A DNA stretch of 64,000 nt from Tenrec ecaudatus (lineage: Eukaryota > Chordata > Mammalia > Afrosoricida > Tenrecidae), in NCBI RefSeq assembly GCF_050624435.1, contig NC_134535.1, forward strand, positions 127,211,731 through 127,275,730. Direction: 5' to 3'. Position numbers and translations under genes: made by a program. A model generated the notes under the pieces. It had not been told where the DNA came from. It saw only the letters and a program-made list of their open reading frames with translations, and searched no databases. Below are positions 54,364-63,300 of the stretch, in pieces. Numbering within the stretch: position 1 is the stretch's first letter; every line of letters begins with the position of its first letter.

Positions 54364-55436
54364 TCCTTAGCAACCTTAGCGGCGTCAAAATGAAGATCCT
54401 TAGCATCTTCCATGGCTAATATTTGTTGATGGAGTTGTAATAAATCTAAAGACTCATTAGCATTGTGCCAAATACCTTGAATATGATTCTTCACTTTAAT
54501 CCAGCTATGCTGACTGTTGTTGTACTGTTTAGGAGTAACACAGATCCATGGATATACAGCATGGCACTGCAGACTAGACCTGGCCTTAAGCCCCTGCACC
54601 TCGTCTCCTAAATAGATGACCATGTCATAAAGAGCATTTACTTTTTGCTGTAACTTCCTGTCTATATCTTCTTGAGTACCCAACACAGCAGTCACATTTT
54701 TGGAGAATTCATTTACAAACTGGGCATTTTGTATGCCTTTTGAAAGTGCAACTGCTTCAGTAGCAGCAGTAGCAGTTACAGTTAATATAGCTAAAATACT
54801 TGCTATGAGCAAACCTACAAAGCACTTAAGTCTGGTTAATGCTTTCTCAATCTCTTCTAATACCTGGAACCCTCTTTCTGAATACCAAGGCCCAGTGATA
54901 TTCACTGGCAACATAAAAAAAGAAGGTTGATACAAAATGGTAATGGAAATACCTTCAGGGGTCCAGGTAATACAATTAGACAAAGTACAATTATTACAAG
55001 ACATGTTAAATTTAGAATCATCATGATCGATAGTAATATTCCCTGCCAAAAGTACATAAGGTGCTGGTACGCAGGCAGTAACGTTTCCCTGCGGTCTGGA
55101 GGAAGGGCCCATAAGCTTCACGTCCCCCAAAGCAGCCCCTATTTTCCACCATTGAGTTTGTGGAAAACCCGAGTCTGACCACCAAAGTCCTGCAGACAGC
55201 CCTGTTTCCCATTCGGCAGTATTTTTTTGAGTATTGTCCTGGTTGCTGGACCAATCGATGATATATCTCTCTTTTGTGATGTTATACCGGATGGGCTTGT
55301 CCGTGAAACACGATCTCCACAGTATGATATTATTATTCTTTCGAGTCTCTAGTTCACAAGGAGAAAAAGGCTGCGGAGTGGGTGAGATTATATTTCCTCC
55401 ACGTTGCACAGGGAGTGTAATGCGCATGGTTTGCAC
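54345..55436 (-). pseudogene. env: ERV-1 env, SU C-terminal part and TM ectodomain
   Basis: A 363-residue uninterrupted stretch. The first about 205 residues are surface-subunit sequence with several N-x-S/T sites. A hydrophobic fusion-peptide-like segment 'FVGLLIASILAILTVTATAA' follows, then a heptad-rich helix ('RKLQQKVNALYDMVIYLGDE'), a two-cysteine loop ('QCHAVYPWICVT') and a second helix region. This is the betaretroviral (MMTV/JSRV/HERV-K-like) TM plan rather than the gamma-type env of type D viruses. No basic furin-type cleavage motif is visible before the fusion peptide. Frame breaks lie at both ends, so no complete Env can be made. Not a functional gene. Confidence 0.88.
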
Positions 55437-55792
55437 GCTGCTTCTTGTAGTCTTGTATACCCGTATGCATCCCTCGCGGCGGATATTTTGACTCTTATGT
55501 ACACATAGGGAAGTACCACTCCGTGTCCTGAATAGATATAATTCGAGATGGTTTGTGCCTTCATACGTCTTGTGGCTGGCAGTCCTAAAAGACGTGAGTC
55601 ATCAACCCACACCGTGATTTCCGGACCTTCCCAGACAGCAGGGTGTAGGAATGGTGGATCAGGAACGTAAGCCCAGTACTGCCCACTGTATGCCACTGGT
55701 ATCACCCCCAGGATCACTCCAAGGCATATCACAATCCGCATGGTCTGCAAACCGCACCAAGCGTTCAGGCAGCCACTGCGCTCCATCAGCAT
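55388..55792 (-). pseudogene. env: ERV-1 env N-terminal part (signal peptide and SU start)
   Basis: 134 codons in a frame different from 54345-55436. A hydrophobic signal-like segment ('MRIVICLGVILGVIPVAYSG', residue 18 on) is followed by 'QYWAYVPDPPFLHPAVW', typical of the mature betaretroviral SU N-terminus. A frame break at about 55390-55436 separates it from the rest. Confidence 0.82.
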
Positions 55793-55899
55793 CCTGCGGA
55801 AAAAGACAAATATTCCCTCTTCCCAATATTAATACCGGGTTGGGGCCATGCCACTGTCCTGTTAGGGGGTCTTTCCATCGAACCTTGGCATAAGAACTT

Positions 55900-57146
55900 C
55901 CAGTGGTGAGGTGCCAAAATCAGTCTCCAGCCGATCAACCCTGCACACTCAAAGTTAAGAATTTTAAAATAAATAAAGTATGGTTAACAGTGTTCTGTGG
56001 ATACCGGGGGTATAACTCCCCTTTTTAATTTTTTGCAACTGGGATTTTAAAGTACTACGTGATCTCTCTGCAATACCTTGCCCTTGCAGATTGTAGGGAA
56101 TACCTGTTTTATGTTGAATGCTAAATTTGTACAAAAGGCAGTAAAAGCCTTGCTGGAATATCCGCAAACATTGTCTGTCTTCATAACATTAGGAATGCCC
56201 ATAGTGGAAAAGACTTTTAAGCAGTGAGCAATAACATGCTTTGCAGCTTCTCCTGTCTGGACATTGGACAAAATAAATCCAGAAAAAAGTGTCAATACTG
56301 ACATGAACATACTGCAATTGACCAAACTCAGGATTGTGAGTTATATCCATTTTCCATAATTGATTCGGTTTAATAGCACGGGGATTGGCTCCTAAATGAG
56401 GAACAGTAGTCTATTTAGGGCAGACCGAGCATTGTTTTACAATTTCTCTAGCAACTTCACTAGTAATTGTAAATTGATGTCTTAAACTTAGACTATTCTG
56501 GTGGTGTAAAGCATGGGATTGTTGAGCTTGCTCTATTGGACTCAAAGCAATAAAACGGTGCTTGAGTCAGCGAGAGCATTTCCTTCTGACAAAGAGCCAA
56601 GTAATCCAGAGTGGGCACGGAGATATCCCACAAAACAGGAGTGGGCCCTAAGGTGCATAGCTTGTTGAATTTGCAAGAACAAGGCTTGAACTCTATTATT
56701 AGTGGTTTCCAATTGGGCGACAGCTTCTAATCTGTTTATAGCTCTTACTACCTACTGACTATCAGAGTATAAATTAAATTCTTTTTGAGATGAGTTCTGG
56801 AGCACTGCAGCCATGGCCTGCAATTCTCTTATTGGGGTTGAGGCCAGTTTTGACTGGACGATATGAGGGTGGCCATCTATAATAAAAGCTCCTGTCCAGT
56901 TTGAGGAGCCATCCGTAAATACCAAAGAAGCAACGGTAATGGGTTCATTGTTTGTATCCGAGGGAATAAAAACTTATGCACTTGTGCAAATTGTAATGAT
57001 TTATCATTAGGATCATGATTGTCTATTTTTCCTGAAAGTCCAAAGAGGGAAATGGCCCAAGAATCTGAATTTTGCAAAAGCCAATGAACCTGTTGTTTGT
57101 AGTAAGCTATCCCAAAATTCTGGGGTTCAGCACCAAAGTACCTTTT
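55900..57146 (-). pseudogene. pol: ERV-1 pol: RNase H and integrase, broken
   Basis: RNase H motif T-D-G-S at 56905-56916 ('LVFTDGSSNWTGA') and 'LYSDSQ' near 56757-56771. Then the integrase zinc-binding region, a linker reading '[18 protein letters not shown]' near 56345-56395, the catalytic 'KTDN' at 56170-56181, and in another frame 'GIAERSRSTLKSQLQKI' near 56030-56075 holding the expected catalytic glutamate. Catalytic residues are readable, but frameshifts and stops separate them. Confidence 0.88.
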
Positions 57147-57153
57147 GGATTCT

Positions 57154-57450
57154 TTTTAAAAAAAAACATTTTATTAGGGGCTCATATAACTCTTATCACA
57201 ATCCATGCATATACATACATCAATTGTATAAAGCACATCTGTACATTCTTTCCCCTAATCATTTTATTTATTTACTTTCTTTTTTTACATTTTATTAGGG
57301 GCTCATACAACTCTTATCACAATCCACACATACACATACTTCAATTGTATAAAGCACATCCGTACATTCTTTTCCCTAATCACTCTCAAAGTATTTGCTC
57401 TCCACTTAAGCCCTCTGCATCAGGTCCTCTTTTTTTCCCCTCCCTCCGAA
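57154..57450 (-). mobile_element. short L1 with doubled 3' end, inside pol
   Basis: A 7-bp exact duplication GGATTCT (57147-57153 and 57451-57457). Two 3' ends in series: 'cattttattaggggctcatataactcttatcac' (57168) and 'cattttattaggggctcatacaactcttatcac' (57289), joined after 'cccctaatcatttta' as in 53216-53922. Truncated after the 'ccctctgcatcaggtcctc' block. Confidence 0.92.
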
Positions 57451-57457
57451 GGATTCT

Positions 57458-58640
57458 ATCCTAAGCATTTGAACTAAACTTGCAACTGCATCAGAATAAG
57501 GCGTGATGACTCTACACTAAGATGCTGGTAAATGAATCCAAAAAAGAGGCCCGTGTTGCCATATTACTGCAGCTGGTGTGTCCTTAGTAGTAAAAAGAAA
57601 AGCATCCCAAGGTAAATCATAATCAATACATTTTTTTGCTGTTTTTGAATGGCTTCCTCTACTGTTTGTAGTGCCACTCTACCACGTGAGGTCAATTGCC
57701 AGGGTGAATTTGGATCTGAATCTCCCTTCAAAATGCCCAATAAAGGTTTGACTGTCCAGTAGTAAGTTTTAAATAAGGCCTTATCCAGTTAAATCTCTTA
57801 ATAGTGTTTCAAAATAATTTAATGTTTTCAAATGATCTTATCTTAACTCTAACTTTTGGGGAGCAACATGTTTGGGTTTCAAAGTCTATCCCAAGTAGGA
57901 GAAAGCAGGTTCTTGCTGTACCTTCTCAGGTGCTATAACCAAACCCTGTGTTGTCAAAAAATCTCCAAATAAGTCCATGCTCCAAGAAGGACCGTTTCAT
58001 CTATATGTGCCATAAGGATGTCATCCATATAGCGGGTGATGTGTATTTCTGAATAGGCTTTCCTGACGGGAGCTAATGCGGCTGCAACAAATTTTTCCAA
58101 ATTGTAGGACTATTGGCCATGCCTTGAGGCAAGACAAGCCAATGATACCTTTTCATAGGTTCTTTGAAGTTGGAAGGAACACTAAAGGCAAACCTTTTAC
58201 AATCGGTTAGGTCCAAGTTGATGGTCTAGAAATAGTGTTTTAAGTCTAAAATGATTTTTCCCATAAGATCCATAGTATCATTAATCCTTCTGAAGTCCTG
58301 TAATAATGTCCACATCTCTGATTTTTTTCTTAATAAGAAAGATCCGAAAAGTCCATGGAGGATTTGATAGAGCAACATGTCATTTATGAAGCTGTTCGGA
58401 TACTAACATTTCTGCTGCTTGTATCTTTTCAGCTGTCAAGGGCCATTGGTCCACCCACACAGGTGCATCACATTTCCAAGTAATACCATCCACATGAAGT
58501 ATGGCAAGGCCAATAGCCCCTTCAAAAAATATCCCACTCCTGGGTTTCTAGGTCTCTGTGTTGGCTGGATAGGTTCCATGCGGCCCTGTCCTTGTTTTCC
58601 TAAACCTAGATACGGCAACATAACCTGGTCAAATATCTGT
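57458..58640 (-). pseudogene. pol: ERV-1 pol: reverse transcriptase, broken
   Basis: The catalytic Y-M-D-D box is intact at 58020-58031 (context 'HITRYMDDILMA'). Upstream is the entry segment 'CDAPVWVDQWPL' near 58430-58480. Stops and frameshifts occur on both sides. The RT connection domain continues to the L1 at 57450. Confidence 0.88.
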
Positions 58641-59281
58641 TGACTTACTTGTGTGCTAGGACTGTGAATGTACACCCCGTCTTACCCATCACATTCCGTC
58701 TCCAAAGATTAAGTGGAAGGCCGTGAACAATATATGGCTGAAAAGATACTTGATGCCCTTCCTCTTCTTGCCATTGTAGCAAATAACTGCTTTGTTCAGG
58801 GTATTGGGATTGTCCTATTCCTTGTAACTGGGTCATAGTTGTTTGGCTTCCCCAATCTGGAGGTCAGTGCGCCTTGGCTATGACAGACACATCTGCTCCT
58901 GTGTCTAAAAGTCCTCTGAACCTCCTTCCATTAATTAGTAAGGTTAATTCAGGGCTCCTCTCCTATAGCTTGGACTCAATAGACATCAGAGGATCCAAAT
59001 CCCCTCCCACCTCTGTGTTTTCTTTGTATGGCGTTTCCTGCTGTGGTGTAGGGTATTAAAAGCAGCTGAGTTATTCTCTGACGACTCTGAATTACTGAAA
59101 TGTTATTAGGTGAATGAGTCATGATTTTGATTTCCCCGGTATTGTTAGCATCTATAACTCCTGGATCCACCAGAGTTCCTCTCATGATGGTACTGCCTCT
59201 CCCTAAAAGCAAGCCCATTTTTTCCTGGAGGGAGACGCCCATATACTCCTGTAGGAAGGGCCTGCATACCAATTTCTGGGG
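58641..59281 (-). pseudogene. pro: ERV-1 pro: dUTPase and protease, broken
   Basis: dUTPase comes first, as in betaretroviruses: 'GVIDANNTGEIKIM' (motif 3, about 59140-59180) and 'RGGRGFGSSD' (motif 5, about 58985-59015). A frame break at the A-run near 59217-59224 separates its N-terminal words ('GVYGRLPPGK'). The aspartic protease core 'FRGLLDTGADVSVIAK' has its D-T-G-A at 58894-58905 and is intact. A G-patch-like 'YLGLGKQGQGRMEPI' (about 58570-58620) closes the protease region. The normal gag-pro frameshift cannot be judged because later indels obscure the frames. Confidence 0.88.
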
Positions 59282-61264
59282 TTAATACTGTGTAGGTGGA
59301 GGAATTGAGGTCCAATCTTGAGCTGCCCTGGGTTGCTCTGAAGCGGTCTTGAACGGATTTTCTAGCTGCTCCCCCTGGGAGGAAGTGAAGCTCTGGAGAG
59401 CTCCATAATATTGTTGAGGGGCTGGGGCTGGCCCCTCTTCATGTAAAATATCTGTTTTAGATTTACATTCACTAACCCAATATTTTCCTCTTTCACATGT
59501 GGGGCACCATCCTGGTTGTCTTCTCCCTGGAGTATTACCTGGTTCAGGTACCTGCTGTTGGTTTTGCCTAGCAGGACATTGCTTTACGTGGTGGCCCATA
59601 AGTCCACACCCAAAGCAGCTCCCTGGTGGGCCAGGAACACGCCCCTTCTGGGGACGTTTTTGTTGTTGATGTAATACCTCCTTTACTGTTTTTCCTTGCA
59701 AAGCAGCTGCTATGGTAAGCCCCTGAATATAGGAAGGTCCAATGTCTGAGCACAGTCTGACATAATCGGACAGGCTGCACTGTTTCCTAAAAGGTCTTAG
59801 TGCAGCCTGGCAGGCAGTATTTGCATTTTCAAAGGCCAATAGTTTAATTAATAACATGCTAGCATCATTATCTCCAAGGAGTCTTCCCACTGCCTGGAGT
59901 AATCTAGCTACAAAATCCTGGTACAACTCATCAGGACCCTGTCTAATGTTAGAAATATCCTGTGTTTGCTTGCCTGTGGTGGGCAATCTTTTCCAAGCTT
60001 TCTGTGCCGCTGCTGCACTTTGGGCGTAAACACCTGGAATAAAGTCTAACTGCAGTGATATGTCGTCATATGGTCCTTCCCCCGCTAGCATGTTAAAATC
60101 AACGTTAATCTGCTGAGCTTGGTTAATGGCTGCTGTATTTTGACAATTCTCATGAAATTCTGATTTCCACAACAAGTAATCTCCTCCTGACATGCAAGCT
60201 CTGGCCAATTGTTTCCATTCTGCGGGGGCAAACACCTCAGTGGAAAGTGTTTCTAATAAAGATAGAGTAAAAGGAGAGGCTGGGCCATATTCGGTGCAAG
60301 CAACCTTGAGTTCCTTTAGCTGTTTGAAAGAAACTGGAGTATAAACTCTGACCAGATCTCCCTGGGCATCCTGTCGCTCAATCACAGGGAACAGCATCCC
60401 GAACTCCCCTATATCCTCTCCTTGTTCTGCCGCAGCATGTACGGCAGCAGTAAGCATCGATCCTTTCCTTGGAGCCCTAGTCACAGCTGGTGCTCCACCT
60501 GGCAAGTCTTCCAGAAAAGGACTCTTTTCCCTGAGTGCACTCTGAGGCCTCTGAAATACTTTGGTCCCAGTAAGTTTTGGCACCGATTCCTGGATCTCTA
60601 TTGGAGAGTGCTTTTCTATGAACTTGACTTGCATCTCCCTCACTTTGGCTGCTAATGATGCATAAGCTTCCTCCCAGCCTTCCACCTTTGCTTCATTCTG
60701 GCAGGAGTCTTGAGTCTTTTGCACCTGGTCGCGACTCTCAGTTTGAATTGCTTTGGAGTTGGCAAAAATTCCCAAGTCCTCATGAGGATAGTATGCCCAG
60801 TCATCCTCTAAGTGCTCCACATCTCCAGGATCAAAGGATTCCTCCTCCTCCTCCCTTTCAAAGCCGTGAAGTTTACTTTTCAGCGGCTTTAGTGGTGGAG
60901 GGGGAGGAGGTGGAGGTGCAGAAGGAACTTTCCTTTCACTTTCTTTTGAGCATGCAAATGAATTATCCTCACCCTGGAGTCCCTCATGCCTAGGGTCCAG
61001 GCTATCCCTAACTAAAATCCACAGAGTAAACGTGTCTATGGGAACCTTACTAGGTCCATTAGCATTATATTGATCTTTTAACCGTTGGCCTACTTTTTGC
61101 CAAGTTTCAATATTTACAGTCCCCTCCTTAGGAAACCAAGGACATACCTCAAACAAAAAATCTGAAAAACTCTCTAATCGTTGGTGGCTTACTTTTACTC
61201 CTTTAGCTTTTAACATATTTCGAAGCATATTTACAAAAAACTTTTTGCTACTTCCTTGTCCCAT
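59282..61264 (-). CDS. gag: ERV-1 Gag polyprotein, uninterrupted 660 aa
   Basis: Betaretroviral Gag, the precursor of matrix, capsid and nucleocapsid that assembles particles. Start ATG at 61264, with G at position 2 (myristoylation-type), 16 bases after a splice donor. Residues 1-95 are matrix. A P(S/T)AP-type late motif, PSAP, is at 114-117, followed by a proline run. The acidic segment 137-162 precedes a short helix-prone region (195-216). Capsid spans about 290-525, with the major homology region at about 441-461 ('IRQGPDELYQDFVARLLQAV'). The first CCHC knuckle C550-C563 is intact; the second (C587-C600) has Tyr at 595 where the zinc-binding His is expected. Length equals that of typical betaretroviral Gags. 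No stop or frameshift, although pol and env are broken. Whether it is expressed is unknown. Confidence 0.93.
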   Translation of the reverse strand: MGQGSSKKFFVNMLRNMLKAKGVKVSHQRLESFSDFLFEVCPWFPKEGTVNIETWQKVGQRLKDQYNANGPSKVPIDTFTLWILVRDSLDPRHEGLQGEDNSFACSKESERKVPSAPPPPPPPPLKPLKSKLHGFEREEEEESFDPGDVEHLEDDWAYYPHEDLGIFANSKAIQTESRDQVQKTQDSCQNEAKVEGWEEAYASLAAKVREMQVKFIEKHSPIEIQESVPKLTGTKVFQRPQSALREKSPFLEDLPGGAPAVTRAPRKGSMLTAAVHAAAEQGEDIGEFGMLFPVIERQDAQGDLVRVYTPVSFKQLKELKVACTEYGPASPFTLSLLETLSTEVFAPAEWKQLARACMSGGDYLLWKSEFHENCQNTAAINQAQQINVDFNMLAGEGPYDDISLQLDFIPGVYAQSAAAAQKAWKRLPTTGKQTQDISNIRQGPDELYQDFVARLLQAVGRLLGDNDASMLLIKLLAFENANTACQAALRPFRKQCSLSDYVRLCSDIGPSYIQGLTIAAALQGKTVKEVLHQQQKRPQKGRVPGPPGSCFGCGLMGHHVKQCPARQNQQQVPEPGNTPGRRQPGWCPTCERGKYWVSECKSKTDILHEEGPAPAPQQYYGALQSFTSSQGEQLENPFKTASEQPRAAQDWTSIPPPTQY

Positions 61265-61279
61265 TTTTCTCCCAATAGC

Positions 61280-61287
61280 TACTCACC
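61280..61287 (-). promoter_or_regulatory. putative major splice donor of ERV-1
   Basis: Minus strand GGTGAGTA fits the 5' splice-site consensus. It lies 16 bases upstream of the gag start codon, the usual place for the donor that makes spliced env mRNA. Confidence 0.6.
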
Positions 61288-61355
61288 ACACACCAATCTC
61301 TTCGTGTACACCTTTGTAATCCGCAGTGTCCTTCAATTTGTCCCCCGTGTTCAGA

Positions 61356-61373
61356 GTCACTATTTGGGCGCAA
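61356..61373 (-). promoter_or_regulatory. primer-binding site of ERV-1, tRNA-Lys3-like
   Basis: Minus strand TTGCGCCCAAATAGTGAC matches the Lys3 complement TGGCGCCCGAACAGGGAC at 14 of 18 positions, three bases downstream of the 5' LTR. Confidence 0.75.
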
Positions 61374-61376
61374 AAC

Positions 61377-61760
61377 TGTCAGACCAGTCGACGAGTCGAA
61401 CAGTCCTGAAAGGGGCAGTGAGGATTAAGGGTAAAAAGAGAGACAGAAAGTATTGGGAGGGCAACAATCTGATGGACTGAAGCACCCAAGTTTATTCTAC
61501 ACACTCCTTATGTCCATGCAGAAACAACCCGGGGGTAATTATCTGATAGTTAAGCAAGCACATTTGATACACATAGCAACTCGATCTTCTGCCAAGCCAG
61601 ACATCCTTGAGAAAATTAAACCACCTGTTTTTCCCAGACCTTGCTTGCTTTCTTGTCCTTGACAGTCTGTTGAAAGCGTAAAGTCACAGAAGAAATCAGT
61701 AAACACTTAGTTCATGAGTCTTCTCAGTCATCTCAAGGCGAGTCTTAATGGCCTCCCTCA
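61377..61760 (-). repeat. 5' LTR of ERV-1
   Basis: 384 bp, plus strand TGTCAGACC ... GGCCTCCCTCA. Polyadenylation signal AATAAA on the minus strand at 61491-61496. The TATA position reads GACATAAGG, one transition from the GATATAAGG kept in the 3' LTR, so the promoter box of the 5' copy is weakened. Confidence 0.95.
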
Positions 61761-61925
61761 GTTACGCATTGGACTCTAACAGCAGTTCCAACCTATTAGC
61801 TGCAACTAATAGGATTAGTGCTCCCGTGAAGATTTGTAGGCTTGGAGACTTGCAGGGCAGTTCTACCCTGCTCTGCAGGGGAGCTGTAAGTCAGGATTGA
61901 CTTGCTGGCTGTAGGAGTTGGTTGA
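61761..61925 (+). repeat. AfroSINE, 3' piece, continuing from 52839
   Basis: 'gttacgcattggactctaacagcagttccaacc...ctgctctgcaggggagctgtaagtcaggattgacttgctggctgtagg'. It continues the SINE head at 52808-52839 across the proviral insertion. Confidence 0.85.
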
Positions 61926-61929
61926 TTGC

Positions 61930-62040
61930 ACCTATTCAGGAGTCTGCTGGACTACGTGACTTTGGACACACCACTTAACCACTTCCGTCTTCAGTGTCCT
62001 TATCTGTGAAACAGGCTGATGTGTCCTGCCACCTTGCAAA
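61930..62040 (+). repeat. MIR
   Basis: 'ggactacgtgactttggacacaccacttaaccacttccgtcttcagtgtccttatctgtgaaacaggctgatg' is the MIR core. Confidence 0.8.
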
Positions 62041-63100
62041 GTTACTATGTGTTCCAAGGAAGCAACCTGCTAAGCTGTGCTTTGGTGACTGTAATTCAAA
62101 ACACCTCAATGCTATCTTAGCTATTGAATTGAATCCATGGGACTTTTACTTTCTTAGTTGGCGGATTCAGGGAGCAATCTGCCCTTTCTTAGTAGGTACC
62201 CAAGGTATTAGCAGCATCTTATATGAAAACCCCTGACTAATGTAAAACTTAGACTCCTACTCGCCTCCCTCCATCAAGTCAGAGTGTCCTCATTGAGCTC
62301 CTCCTACTGTGTGCACTTCCACTGAGTGAGGCGCACGAAGGTTCCAGACTGCCAGCTGGGAATTAACACAAATGAAAGGTCAACCGTCACTAGGGGAAAT
62401 TGGACAGAATCGGACTGCTACAGGCAGGGACTGCTTAGAATTTCAGGAGGAGATGGTAGCATCCATGACTATAGAAGAAATACCTTTTGCAGAAGGAATG
62501 GCCTGGGGGAGATTGCCCCAGAAGGAGAAGTAGGGCTGGGGTCGGGGAGAGCAGGGTACCCTGAAAAGATGGAGAGCCGACTTAAGCAGCGGTTGAGAAT
62601 GTTGGCTTGGTGATGCATCCCTGACCCGGATTGCGATCGTAAGCCGGACATCCGGTCCAGCTGTGGCACCAGCATCCAGATGGGGTCATTAATCTGCAGG
62701 TCTTCTTCCAGGACTCCTGGGCCGGCGTGAGGGCAGAATCTCAGATCCTGGGCACTTCTCGACCCACGAGGCTGAAGCGACTGTTTTCTATGGCCCTGGT
62801 GTACACATGGGAGATTTTCACTGGGGCACATACCTGGTATCTAGGTGGCCCGATCCCAGCGTGAGCTCCGCGGACCTCTGTCTTGGGGTGCTCTTCTGCA
62901 ACGCCTCTCCCAAGTGCTCGTGTCATAGGCCTCACCAGGAGGGGCATGAGGATTTCTGGTGTTCCTGTGTCCTGAACACACGGGCTGTTTTCCACTGTTG
63001 CCAGGTCCAGAAGGTTAGGATAAGTAGGACGTGGCTGTTTGTCCCTTTTGTTTGCAGCCGTGTCCTTGGGAACTAGAACGACGTTGGCAACTCATACCAA
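62041..63100. other. unique-looking sequence, no gene recognised
   Basis: About 1 kb without classifiable repeats. Short frames on both strands (62469-62831 minus, 62326-62613 plus) show no domain. It may be host intronic or intergenic DNA. Confidence 0.4.
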
Positions 63101-63300
63101 AACACCAGGCTCTCTAGCCTGGGGTCAGGACTGACTCACAGGTACCCCTGTGGGTTTCTGAAACTGTAACTGTTCACAGGAGTAGAAACCCTGGTGCTCC
63201 TCCCCCGGCGCAGAGCTGCTGGTTGTTTTGAACTGCCATCCAAGCAGATCGCAGCCCAGTGTGTAACCACTGCACTGCAGGGATCCTGGTGTAGGTTCAG
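63101..63300 (-). repeat. AfroSINE, antisense
   Basis: 'ctagcctggggtcaggactgactcacaggtacccctgtgggtttctgaaactgtaactgttcacaggagtagaaaccctggtgctcctcc' then the reversed head 'ttttgaactgccatccaagcagatcgcagcccagtgtgtaaccactgcactg'. Confidence 0.8.

Larger units (their letters stand above)
52840..61760 (-). mobile_element. betaretrovirus/type D-like provirus (ERV-1)
   Basis: Complete minus-strand provirus: 5' LTR 61377-61760, primer site 61356-61373, splice donor 61280-61287, intact gag 59282-61264, broken dUTPase-protease, RT, RNase H and integrase, broken env, a CTE-like RNA element 54009-54124, polypurine tract 53951-53966 and 3' LTR 52840-53948. Target duplication GTTATG (52834-52839) / GTTACG (61761-61766), one mismatch, inside an AfroSINE. 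Two later L1 insertions, at 53216-53922 (3' LTR) and 57154-57450 (pol). LTR-LTR difference is about 12% by a hand alignment, so the insertion is old. Confidence 0.95.

Noticed and set aside
57154..57450. Possible second ERV boundary in pol because homology stops
   Set aside because: The interruption is an L1 with a GGATTCT target duplication; pol continues on both sides.
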